A DNA stretch of 64,000 nucleotides from Fidelibacterota bacterium (lineage in GTDB: Bacteria > Fidelibacterota > UBA8477 > JABMPR01). A program made the translations under genes and the position numbers. The notes beneath the pieces are model-generated. The model was given only the letters and a program-made list of their open reading frames with translations. It was not told the origin of the DNA and ran no database searches. The stretch is taken from the NCBI GenBank assembly GCA_016844945.1, contig JAERTJ010000198.1, positions 1 through 64,000 of the forward strand. Reading direction: 5' to 3'. Shown one piece after another: positions 46,250-56,200 of the stretch; position 1 is the first letter of the stretch; every line of letters begins with the position of its first letter.

Positions 46250-47506
46250 ATGGACAAAAAAATTGAAAAAACACGCTGGCAAAAGTTCAAACCCGTTTCA
46301 TTCGGTCTGAGTGCCATCATATTTATAGCCGTTGCACTTTTCCTTTCATCAAAAAGTGGTGATACACTTAAGATCAGTGATCGTCGAGTCAAAATCAGCA
46401 CCGTTGAAGAAGGCAAATTTCAGGAATTCATTCCCCTGAGTGGGAGCGTGGTTCCTATCCGGACTTACTACCTTGATGCCATTGAAGGAGGGCGGGTCGA
46501 ACAGAGATATATTGAAGCTGGAACCTTCGTGGAAAAGGGAGACCAAATCCTCAGTCTCGCTAATACCAACCTCCTTCTGGACATCATGTATCGTGAAGCC
46601 GAACTCTTCCAACAGAGTAATAATCTGAGAAATACAAAGCTGGCGATGCAACAGAATCGCCTGAACATCCAATCACAACTTCTGGATCTTGACTATCAGA
46701 TTAGGCAATCACATAGAATCTATAAGCGAAATGAAAAACTGGCTGAGAAAAATATGATTTCCTCAGAGGAATATGAAGCCAGTATGGATGATTACCAATT
46801 TCTTGAGAAGAAACGCATCCTGACCCTTCAATCATTCGAGCAGGACTCCATATATCGTGAGGTTCAGATTCAACAACTTGAGAGTGGCCTCCAGCGTATG
46901 CAGGATAATATGGAAGTAGTCAAACAGAATCTCGATAACCTGGTCATCAAAGCCCCTGTTTCTGGTCAACTCACCTCATTGAATGCTGAGATCGGAGAAT
47001 CCAAGGTCCGCGGGGAACGGCTGGGACAAATTGACATTATGGATGGTTTCAAAATCAGCACACCCGTCGATGAGCATTTTATTACACGCGTAAATCTGGG
47101 GCAGCAAGCCACATTCAAACTAAACAACACACATTATACTGTGGAACTATCAAAAATTTATCCTGAAGTCATCAATGGGCAATTCAGAGTCGAATTGACA
47201 TTTGGTGAGCCAGAACCGTCTGATATTCGTAGAGGTCAAACATTACACCTGCGCCTGGAACTTGGTGATTCTGATGATGCTATTCTTCTTACTAGGGGAG
47301 GATTTTATCAGGAAACGGGTGGACAGTGGGTTTATGTCCTCAGTCATGATGGGAAGTCTGCCACAAAGCGGTCCATCAAGCTAGGTCGCCAGAATCAGGA
47401 TGTCTATGAGGTCCTTGAAGGACTAAAACCTGGAGAACGTGTTATCACCAGCAGCTACAATCAGTTTGGTGACTACGAACAATTGTATTTTAAAAACGAA
47501 TCCTGA
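46250..47506 (+). CDS. Membrane-fusion protein of MacA/HlyD type
   Basis: ATG 46250 is preferred (418 residues), with AGGG and GGGG just upstream. Earlier TTG and ATG codons only add a non-hydrophobic leader. A transmembrane helix near 18-35 precedes the first lipoyl-like half (VVPIRTYYLDAIEGGRVEQRYIEAGTFVEKGDQI), a coiled-coil hairpin at about 120-225, and the second half (DNLVIKAPVSGQLTSLNAEIGE). Beta-barrel and membrane-proximal domains finish the chain (GLKPGERVITSSYNQFGDYEQ). It links an inner-membrane ABC complex to an outer-membrane channel. The ATPase and permease genes follow at 26 and 33 bp. No TolC-like gene is present in this operon. Confidence 0.88.
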   Translation: MDKKIEKTRWQKFKPVSFGLSAIIFIAVALFLSSKSGDTLKISDRRVKISTVEEGKFQEFIPLSGSVVPIRTYYLDAIEGGRVEQRYIEAGTFVEKGDQILSLANTNLLLDIMYREAELFQQSNNLRNTKLAMQQNRLNIQSQLLDLDYQIRQSHRIYKRNEKLAEKNMISSEEYEASMDDYQFLEKKRILTLQSFEQDSIYREVQIQQLESGLQRMQDNMEVVKQNLDNLVIKAPVSGQLTSLNAEIGESKVRGERLGQIDIMDGFKISTPVDEHFITRVNLGQQATFKLNNTHYTVELSKIYPEVINGQFRVELTFGEPEPSDIRRGQTLHLRLELGDSDDAILLTRGGFYQETGGQWVYVLSHDGKSATKRSIKLGRQNQDVYEVLEGLKPGERVITSSYNQFGDYEQLYFKNES

Positions 47507-47532
47507 GTCATAAGGAAATAAGGGAGCATATC

Positions 47533-48222
47533 ATGATAAGAACAGAGAAGTTGAGTAAAGTATTCCGTGCAGAAGAGATCGAAACCACTGCTTTAAATCA
47601 GATCGATCTTGATATAAAAGAAGGTGAGTTTGTTTCAATAATGGGACCTTCAGGTTGTGGAAAATCCACCCTGATGAATGTTCTGGGCCTTTTGGATAAC
47701 CCGACTACAGGTAAGTATCATTTCCTGGATGAGGAAGTGAGCGGTTACAGTGAACAGCAACGAGCAGATTTCCGTAAACAGAATATTGGATTTGTCTTTC
47801 AGAGTTTCAATCTCATTGATGAATTGACAGTCTACGAGAATGTGGAACTACCACTGCTCTATCTTGGTGTTCCAGGAGCTGAACGCAAAGAGCGTGTGAC
47901 TGCCATGCTGGAGCGGATGGGTGTCGGCCATAGACATTCACATTACCCCCAACAACTTTCAGGGGGGCAGCAGCAGCGTGTGGCTGTTTCTCGGGCATTA
48001 ATCACCAATCCAAAAATAGTTCTCGCAGATGAACCTACTGGTAACCTGGACTCTCAACATGGTGACGAGGTTATGAATCTCCTGAAAGATTTGAACCAGC
48101 AGGGGACCACCATTGTCATGGTAACTCATTCACCTGCCTATGCAGCATATGGGAATCGTACGGTCAACCTGTTTGATGGCAAAGTTGCTGATGAAACACT
48201 GAACGGAAACTTTCACGTTTAA
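47533..48222 (+). CDS. ABC transporter ATPase (MacB/LolD type)
   Basis: The 229-residue protein is a single nucleotide-binding domain. Walker A is GPSGCGKST (38-46), followed by the Q-loop region FVFQSFNLI, the signature [15 protein letters not shown], Walker B IVLADEP and the switch VMVTHS. Length and sequence fit the MacB/LolD group that powers mechanotransmission or lipoprotein-type export rather than substrate import. It lies between the membrane-fusion protein and an FtsX-fold permease. AGGGAG stands before the ATG. Confidence 0.95.
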   Translation: MIRTEKLSKVFRAEEIETTALNQIDLDIKEGEFVSIMGPSGCGKSTLMNVLGLLDNPTTGKYHFLDEEVSGYSEQQRADFRKQNIGFVFQSFNLIDELTVYENVELPLLYLGVPGAERKERVTAMLERMGVGHRHSHYPQQLSGGQQQRVAVSRALITNPKIVLADEPTGNLDSQHGDEVMNLLKDLNQQGTTIVMVTHSPAYAAYGNRTVNLFDGKVADETLNGNFHV

Positions 48223-48255
48223 GGTTTGGGATTAATCGAAACAAGGAGTTGACCT

Positions 48256-50685
48256 ATGTGGTTAAGTTATATAAAAATCGCCTTTCGATCTTTGATCAAG
48301 CAGCGATTATATGCCTTTATTAATATTGCAGGACTGGCAATTGGTGTCACGACCTGTATTCTCATACTGATGTTTGTCCGCTATGAGCAGAGTTATGACC
48401 GATTTCACATCAATGCAGATGATATTTATCGATTGAACATTGATGGGAAACTGGGTGAGAATGAATTCAAAATGACGTATTCGTCCTCAGTGGTGGGTCC
48501 AACCATGCTGGAAGAATTCCCTGAGGTGATCAATTACACTCGCATTCGAAATACGGGGTTCCCTGTGTTACGATATGAGGATAAGGTCTTTTCTGAAGAG
48601 CACTGGTGGCAGGCAGATTCTACAATTTTCGATGTACTTTCGATTCCAATGGTTTTGGGAGACCCCAAGACGGCTCTGAGCCAACCCTTTTCTGTGGTGA
48701 TAACAGAACGTATGGCGAATAAGTATTTTGGGGATGAGGATCCCCTGGGTAAGACCTTCAATTCAGACAACCGCTCGGACTGGACGGTAACAGGTGTCGT
48801 GGAGGAATTGCCTCATAATTCACACTGGCATTTTGACTTCCTGGGTGCCATGTCAACCTACGGCGATTCCCGGAACACCATGTGGCTGAATAATAACTTT
48901 CAGACCTACTTGCAGCTCACACCTGGATTCGATCCTGCAGAATTGGAATCTAAATTTGCAGCGCTCATCCGGAAGAATGTTGGACCTGAAGTTCAACAGT
49001 TTCTGGGAATATCCTTTGATCAGTTAAAGGAGCGAGGGGATAATTATGCATTTTTCCTCACACCTCTGGTCGACATCCACCTGTATTCACACTTAAATGG
49101 AGAAGTGGAGGTCAATGGGGATGGACAGACCGTAACGATCTTCGCCTATATCGCCATCTTTATTCTATTGCTAGCCTGTATCAACTATATGAATCTTTCA
49201 ACAGCCAGATCCATGAGCAGAGCAAGAGAGATTGGGATCCGTAAAACGTTAGGTTCAAAACGGGGTCAAATCATCGTCCAATTCTTAGCGGAATCTATCT
49301 TTGTGACATTGATTGCCTTCACGCTGGCATTGTTCCTGGTTCAATTAAGTGTGGGTTGGTTTGCCCAACTTCTGGACACACCCCTGAACCTCAGTCTCGC
49401 GGATCTGCCTTTGATTTACATGTGGGCAATCCCCGTCGGTCTCATTGCAGGTAGTTATCCGGCTTTTCTTCTTTCTTCATTCAACCCAGTCAAAGTATTG
49501 AAGGGTGATCGATCATCTGGTAAAGGTGGGAACTGGTTGAGAAACAGTCTGGTTATTTTCCAGTTCGCTGTATCGGTCACCCTTCTTATTGGAACAACGA
49601 TTATTCATGAACAACTGAACTTCCTTAAAACCAAAGATCTTGGATTAAACCCTGAAAATCTCCTGGTGGTTAAAAAGACCGATGACATTGGTCGCACCAT
49701 CCAGGGGTTTAAAGCTGGGCTCCGAGAAGGCAACGGCATCATCAAGGTCACAAATAGTACCGCCATTCCAGGAAATGATGATGGTCTTAATGGGAACGCT
49801 ACTGGAATGATGGGAGAGAATGGTGAAGAAACACGTCTGGTAGCATCCTTTCTCGTCGACTACGATTATGCCGATGTATATGATCTAAAATTGGCAGAAG
49901 GTAGATTCTTTTCAAGAGAATGGGGAACAGATACCTTAGCTGTTGTCCTAAATCAAGCCGCAGTTAAATCATTTGGTGTAGAAGACCCTCTAGGGAAAGA
50001 CATCATTTCTTTTTTTGGTAATGGTAGAACATTGATGAAAATCATTGGGATTGTTGAGGATTATCATTTTGAGGAGCCTCAAAGAGAAATCCGTCCCATG
50101 GCTATGTATTTACTGGGTGATGGAACGGCTCGTCAAAGACCCAATTGGGGTAAATTCACTACGGTAAAGTATGATCCAAATTATCTTGACCCAGTCCTGG
50201 CTCACATCGGAGCCACATGGAATCAACATGCAGGCGCACAGGCGCTAGAGTATGATCATTTTGATGATTATTATAGTCAACTCTACCGTGCTGAGCAGCA
50301 GGCAGCAAACATTGTTCTGCTTTTTGCAGGTCTGGCAATCTTTATTGCCTGTCTGGGCTTATTGGGATTGGCATCATTTAATGCAGAAAGGCGAACTAAA
50401 GAAATCGGTATACGCAAAGTCTTGGGAGCCTCTGTAGCCAATATTCTTATGCTGCTTTCGAAGGACACCTTGCGATTGATGCTGGTTTCAGTGGTGATCG
50501 CCATGCCTATTTCGTATTACGCCATGGGTTCCTGGTTATCGAACTTCGCCTATCGTATTGATCTGAGTGCCCTGGTATTCATTGGAGCCGCTCTGGTATC
50601 CATGCTTGTGGCTGTAATCACGGTCGCCTGGCAATCCTATCATGCGGCGGTTGCCAATCCTGTCAAATCCTTGCGTTACGAATAA
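48256..50685 (+). CDS. ABC transporter permease, duplicated FtsX/MacB type
   Basis: The 809-residue protein has two MacB-type halves. The first has TM1 at about 20-42 (YAFINIAGLAIGVTTCILILMFV), a periplasmic domain to about 285 and three more helices with the FtsX motif SMSRAREIGIRKTLGS. The second has a TM near 430-450, a second periplasmic domain (about 455-685) and a terminal FtsX set with RRTKEIGIRKVLGAS. This large form is common in Bacteroidota and relatives. Cargo is unknown. Peptides, lipids or antimicrobial compounds are usual for such systems. An intrinsic terminator follows 23 bp after the stop, ending the three-gene operon. Confidence 0.92.
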   Translation: MWLSYIKIAFRSLIKQRLYAFINIAGLAIGVTTCILILMFVRYEQSYDRFHINADDIYRLNIDGKLGENEFKMTYSSSVVGPTMLEEFPEVINYTRIRNTGFPVLRYEDKVFSEEHWWQADSTIFDVLSIPMVLGDPKTALSQPFSVVITERMANKYFGDEDPLGKTFNSDNRSDWTVTGVVEELPHNSHWHFDFLGAMSTYGDSRNTMWLNNNFQTYLQLTPGFDPAELESKFAALIRKNVGPEVQQFLGISFDQLKERGDNYAFFLTPLVDIHLYSHLNGEVEVNGDGQTVTIFAYIAIFILLLACINYMNLSTARSMSRAREIGIRKTLGSKRGQIIVQFLAESIFVTLIAFTLALFLVQLSVGWFAQLLDTPLNLSLADLPLIYMWAIPVGLIAGSYPAFLLSSFNPVKVLKGDRSSGKGGNWLRNSLVIFQFAVSVTLLIGTTIIHEQLNFLKTKDLGLNPENLLVVKKTDDIGRTIQGFKAGLREGNGIIKVTNSTAIPGNDDGLNGNATGMMGENGEETRLVASFLVDYDYADVYDLKLAEGRFFSREWGTDTLAVVLNQAAVKSFGVEDPLGKDIISFFGNGRTLMKIIGIVEDYHFEEPQREIRPMAMYLLGDGTARQRPNWGKFTTVKYDPNYLDPVLAHIGATWNQHAGAQALEYDHFDDYYSQLYRAEQQAANIVLLFAGLAIFIACLGLLGLASFNAERRTKEIGIRKVLGASVANILMLLSKDTLRLMLVSVVIAMPISYYAMGSWLSNFAYRIDLSALVFIGAALVSMLVAVITVAWQSYHAAVANPVKSLRYE

Positions 50686-51272
50686 CACAAGACTGAAATA
50701 ACCTGCGTAATCCCCTCATCATGCAAGTGGTGGGGGGATTTTTATTTTCTTTTTTTCTAATCCAGTTTGGAAAAATCGCACTCCTACCTTCAATTGAATA
50801 TTCCAACTCATAAGGATCTTCTTTTTGAGGAAATTACCGAGTCATTCTGGAAAATATCAACTTATTGTTGCTAATAACAAACCAGGTATAAATGGAAATA
50901 AATGCCATAAGTGGAATATTAACAATATTGAAAATTTCAACACATCTCATGTACAATGAATTGATCAAACCGATCTGTTCCTGATATAATCGTTTAGCAA
51001 TCTCCAAAGAAAACTGTCTTTGTAAAGATTTAGTAAAGGTGACAAAACCTTGATATTGAATTATTCTTGTCCATAAGATTTGATGAAAACTGTTTTTTGG
51101 ACCTGACCATGATTTCAATGTTTGCATGGAACCTGATATCGTCCATCAACTTCTGAAATCCACGACCCTGGGAGATGTAATTAGATATTTCAACTCGGGA
51201 GGATCGACAACCCAGAATGTTTTTCATCACCTGCAATTTCAGTTTGTAAACCGTAAGAGGGGAGCTTTAACC
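50686..51272. other. Intergenic region after the transporter operon
   Basis: This 587-bp stretch holds the terminator at 50709-50757. Beyond it I see AT-rich sequence with no convincing gene. A 97-codon minus-strand frame (50834-51127) has one hydrophobic segment but no recognisable domain. The open frame upstream of 51273 on the plus strand is non-signal sequence ahead of a clear signal peptide, so it is treated as untranslated leader. No strong promoter was identified. Confidence 0.55.
50709..50757 (+). terminator. Intrinsic terminator of the MacB-type operon
   Basis: A 12-bp stem with two G-T pairs is formed by AATCCCCTCATC (50709-50720) and GGTGGGGGGATT (50729-50740) around an 8-base loop. 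A long T-rich tract (50741-50757) follows. It sits 23 bp after the permease stop. Confidence 0.93.
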
Positions 51273-53117
51273 ATGTCCAGAATTAAAACTTTGCTTTGCC
51301 TGATAGTGTTTGTTGTGTTGGGGCAAACAATATTGGCTCAAACAATATCGCTGCAAGGAGTCTTGAGAGATCCGCTTGGGCGAACAGTTCAAGATGACTA
51401 TTACAAATTAACATTTGCGATTTATGAATCTCCTGAGGGAGGGGATAGTTTATGGTCAGAGACCTATGAGGGATTGCAAGTGAATCATGGTGTGTATGCT
51501 GTCGAATTAGGATCAATGCATTCCATGAGTGGTCTCACTTTTGGCGTTCAATATTACGTTGGGATCTCAGTTCAAGATGGTCAGGAGCTAGAACCACGAC
51601 TCAAACTCACCAATGCACCTGCAGCCATGGCTGTTTTAGGCGTGGATAACATATTTCCTTCTTCGGGGAACATTGGAGTGGGGACCCAAACACCAGAAGC
51701 TGGATTGCATATTTTGCCAACTGCGAATGCCAGCGGTGACCAGGACCTGTTACTAATTGCAAATGATGATTCTGACACCGTTAGAGTTGATTCCAGAGGC
51801 GACATGCACTTAACGGGGGCTATCAAATTCTCAGATAATTCAATATTGAACACCGCCCAGGGAGGTTCAGCATCAGCTCTATCAGCACCTGATGGTGTAA
51901 TTGCAGAAATTGATAATAATAATGATGGGGTTGGTAACTTTGTGGTCACCAGGAATAGCGAAACAATCGCAACTCTTTCCAATAACGGGAAACTAGGACT
52001 TGGGATTGCCACACCAAGATCTGGTTTTCATGGTAAACTCTTAAAAGGGATAGGCGGTAACCATGACTACATCGGTGCAACTTTCCAATTTATGGATGAT
52101 GCTTCACCAAGCCAAAATGGAATGTTGTTGGCTGGCGATAACGCCCAGGACGATGTCTGGTTAGCGTTGCGGGCAACCCCTTTTGAAACAGAACAATGGA
52201 TGTTAGGTGCGCGCTTTTTTACGGACGATAAGTTTCACATTGGTTTTGGAGATCGCGGAACCACAATGAGCTATCCAGCTGGTACTGGTTCAAAATTTTC
52301 CATCGATACAACAGGTCATATAGAGATTCCCGGAAACTTATCTGTGAATGAATTTATCAACTCACCTGCGCTGAAATCAGTTGGAAATCTTATTCTCCAG
52401 GCGGATTCCGACGATTCCGGATCAGGTCATATCAGATTTAAGAATGGTGAGACCACGAGCTTACTCATTGCCCATGATGGAACGCTGAACAATCAGGGAA
52501 ACTTTGTCATTAACGCTGATAGTGACAATGATGGTAACGGTGAAATTCAGTTTGAGAGTGGCTATGCTACATCACTGACAATTTCCAATAATGGGGACGT
52601 TTATGCCAGAGGTGAAGTTGCTATGGATGGCAACCTGCAAGTTAATGGTGCTGGAACCGTCGAGGGCGCTCTGGAAGCAGCCGCCCTTACCACCAATAGT
52701 TTTAATATTTCAGGTGATGTTAAAACCACCAATAACGGTGGTTCCTCCTGGCTTAAACCCTTCAGGTTCAAGCGATATGGGATGGGAGATGGCGAATTCA
52801 TAACTGCATGGTCAGCATATCCGACCAGTTATACAGAGCAAGCCTTTGTGATCAATACAGGAGAATCAGCTACTGATTGGATTGCAGCAGTAACTGGATT
52901 TGAATCTGGATATGGAGATATTGAAGAAACTGGCAAGCAGTTTCTGTATCAGGTGAGTGCATACATCGAAAATAACACATGGAAAATTAAGTGCCAGGCT
53001 CCTACTGAAAGCGGTGCCGGCGACGGACCGAACTGGGCCATCTATGTCATGTTTGTAAGTAAAAAGTTTGGTGATATGGAAGCGGATTACGGCTTGGAGG
53101 CATATCCGCCAGAATAA
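51273..53117 (+). CDS. Secreted tail-fibre-like repeat protein
   Basis: The start is placed at ATG 51273 (614 residues), after GGGGAG and directly before a signal peptide (SRIKTLLCLIVFVVLGQTILAQ). A domain common in FCB secreted proteins follows (ISLQGVLRDPLGRTVQDDYYKLTFAIYE). Beta-helix or tail-fibre-like stretches come next, with GNIGVGTQTPEAGLHI, GKLGLGIATP and repeated LILQADSDDSGSGHIRFKNG / FVINADSDNDGNGEIQFESG pairs. A C-terminal region from about 520 contains WIAAVTGFESGYGDIEETG and WAIYVMFVSKKFG. There is no sorting domain of the PNPFN type. A structural or adhesive role at the surface is likely. No enzyme motif was recognised. Confidence 0.75.
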   Translation: MSRIKTLLCLIVFVVLGQTILAQTISLQGVLRDPLGRTVQDDYYKLTFAIYESPEGGDSLWSETYEGLQVNHGVYAVELGSMHSMSGLTFGVQYYVGISVQDGQELEPRLKLTNAPAAMAVLGVDNIFPSSGNIGVGTQTPEAGLHILPTANASGDQDLLLIANDDSDTVRVDSRGDMHLTGAIKFSDNSILNTAQGGSASALSAPDGVIAEIDNNNDGVGNFVVTRNSETIATLSNNGKLGLGIATPRSGFHGKLLKGIGGNHDYIGATFQFMDDASPSQNGMLLAGDNAQDDVWLALRATPFETEQWMLGARFFTDDKFHIGFGDRGTTMSYPAGTGSKFSIDTTGHIEIPGNLSVNEFINSPALKSVGNLILQADSDDSGSGHIRFKNGETTSLLIAHDGTLNNQGNFVINADSDNDGNGEIQFESGYATSLTISNNGDVYARGEVAMDGNLQVNGAGTVEGALEAAALTTNSFNISGDVKTTNNGGSSWLKPFRFKRYGMGDGEFITAWSAYPTSYTEQAFVINTGESATDWIAAVTGFESGYGDIEETGKQFLYQVSAYIENNTWKIKCQAPTESGAGDGPNWAIYVMFVSKKFGDMEADYGLEAYPPE

Positions 53118-53261
53118 GGGTAGCATGGAAGGATCGGAGTCGAAAGCTAATAAATGAAATTAATCGCAAAAAATGCAATCACTGGATCATTTGATCACCT
53201 GTTGAAGTACCGATCCCAAATGTGATTTATTTAAACTGCATAAACGAGAAGAGCAAGAATC

Positions 53262-56200
53262 ATGAAACATTTCAAACATAGATCTTTTTTCTTCCTTATA
53301 CTGGGTCTGATCCCCGGTCTGGCACTGACCCAGCTGTGTGAACCCATCTATAGCGTTCATAAACAGACCAGAACCTATGCCCCTGAGGGGCAAATGACCA
53401 GTACTCTATATAATACAATAACCATTGTAGGACAGCCCTTGATCACATCAACCAGTACGAACTATTCTCAATACAGCACAACTGTTGGTTTTTTTGCTGA
53501 TTACCTGACTGAGCCGAAAGCCCCGCTGGTGAGAGCCTCAGATGGTGATTATCAGGATAAAATCTACCTGGAATGGGATATCGAAGGGGATCGTACCGGA
53601 CCTCCAATCACCAGCAATCAGGTGACCGTATATAGAAATGGTCAAACCTTGACAACTCTCCCAATATCCCAAACAGATTATCAGGATTTTAATGTTTTCC
53701 CAGGAATGTCCTACAACTATGGCGTGTCTGTGGAAAATGAAATGGGGGAAAGTCAAATTGATGATGATGCTGGGTTTCTGAATCCCAATGGGATGATCAC
53801 CGGTCATATTGAAACGCCATCAGGCAACCCAGTTCCTGAAACAAAGGTTATGTTGACTCCAAACCTGGGCCGATCAGCATATTTCGAGAGATCTCAGCGG
53901 AGCTACGTCTATTGGTTTGACGATACCCTGAATACGCACCGACAATTCGAAGGTTTGGAACAAGATTACACCATCGAGACTTGGTTTCGTAGCAATGAGA
54001 TTAGGAAACAAGTCCTTTTTGCTGCCGTAGACTCGGCTAGCATTAATCATTATATCACCCTTCGAATCACTCCAGAAGGGACTATTAAATGGATTCATCA
54101 ACCCATAGCAGGTGAAAACCCTACAACCATAACCACTTCTGATTCATATGTTGGACCAGGCCAGGACTGGCATCATCTAGCGGTGGTCTATGAAGATTCT
54201 ACTCATTCCATGAGAATGTATATCGATGGATTCCTGGTGGGTGAGGAGATGACAAGTGCAGGTATCGCGGATAAGGTCGAAATTGTGCTGGGTAAGAAGG
54301 GCCCCAGAGAACCCATCTATTATCTGAGCGGTCGCCTGGATGATTTTCGCATCTGGAGTCTTCCACGTAGCTGGGATGACCTCCGTAATATGATGGATAT
54401 TACCCTTTCTGGTGATGAGGAAGGATTGGTCGCTTACTGGAAATTTGATGAGGCTGATGGAGAGACTGTTTTTGACTTGACCTCTAGCAATCTGGACGGT
54501 GCTACATGCAATATGGAACGAGATAATTTTCGAGCTCCAGTTTATCTGGGAGCCATCAGCAATGACGATGGTAACTATGTCATTCAAGGTATCTATTATG
54601 ATGAAGGGAAATCTTTCAATGTTACACCAAGTTTGGCATCACCCATAGGTCGTTCTCTGAGATTTGATGGCCTAGACGATTATATTCAGTTTTCAAATGA
54701 GGTTGTTGATTTGAGCTCCTCTTTCACAATTGAAGGATGGCTGAAAACTGAATCCCAATCCAATCTTTCTATTTTAACTGCTGTTGACCCTGTGGATTAT
54801 GCTCATCAACTCTCAATCGGGATCACAGATGGAAATCTCCGCGTGTCGCATTTTACAAGATTGCTCACAACTGATTTGCCAGATAATGAAAAACTAAACG
54901 ATAATTTATGGCACCATTTTGCAGTGACATCGGACAGTGAACGATATAGGATATATCTTGATGGCGTAGATAAGGGATCACGAGGTATTTTAGAAAACAC
55001 CCAAGAATCATCAGAGCTTAGCATTGCAAAAGTATCAGAACAACAGGGTAGTAATTACTATCTGGGAAACTTGGATGAATTTCGTTTCTGGAACACCAAT
55101 CGATCAGTAGATGAGATTAACGGTACGATGAATCAGGTTCTCGACGGGGACGAGGAAGGACTTGAAAATTACTGGCGTTTCAATGATGGGAAGGACAATC
55201 TCGTTTCCGATGCCACAGGTCGAATGACTGGAACAATCGTCGGATCTTTAAATTCAGATATCAACGAGATGTGGAGCAAAGATATACCATTAAATGAGTA
55301 TTTCCACCACACCTACGAGCCTGAGAGTCGAGCGGTTGCATTAAATAGTAGCAATACTGCCGTTAATGCAGTCGACTTTACTGATAACTCAATGATTCCG
55401 GTCAGTGGGTACGTCCGCTACGCAAATTCTTCTTGTTTTCAGGAAGGGGTTGAAATCCTGCTGAACGGGGAGCACTTAATTCCACCTCCTTACACAGATG
55501 GTACAGGCAAGTTCGTTCTGGATCTTGAACCAGGCAGAATTGGAGACGTCATTAGTTGTTCGTTTGAGGATCATGAATTCGGTCCACCGAGAATTGAATT
55601 ACCAATGATTGTCCAACCGATTTCAAATCTTTTTTTCGATGATTTGAAAACCTTTGACTTAACGGGAGTTGTCGCGGGTGGAACCTGCAAATATGGGCTT
55701 TACTCGAGTGGAGATTCTATTTCAATCACTCTGGAATCTGTGGATGGATGCTTTAAAAAGACTATTGTTCCAGATACGACAAATGGTGAATACGAATTTT
55801 CCGATTTACCCCCAACTATCTACAACATATCTGTGTATCATTCAGACCTCGACATCGTATTTGAGGCTGATACTGTTTCACTGGAATCAAGTAATCGAAC
55901 AAAAGATTTTATCTATCACTCTCCTTTGCAAATAGAATTTACTGGGCTGCCGCAAACGGAAGTCGAGAGCGATGATTATCCTCTCGTTTTGAGCCAGGGG
56001 AGTTTCTATACGGCATTTTTCGAGGTCTTTGAAGCCTATGGATCCAACCATTGCTTGATTGATACTTTTCATCTGGATATCACTGACAATATTTCCGATA
56101 CCAGTTATTCAGCAAATTTAGCTGGGTCTGAACCTGGATGGATTCAATTTACTGGAAATCAGGTTAATCTCCTGAGCGGAGGTGACTATCCCTTCCAGAA

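Noticed and set aside
50834-51127. 97-codon frame on the minus strand
   Set aside because: It has one hydrophobic stretch but no recognised domain, no clear ribosome site, and lies in AT-rich intergenic sequence.
51126-51272. 49-residue extension of the tail-fibre-like protein
   Set aside because: It would bury a clear signal peptide that has its own GGGGAG site at 51273.
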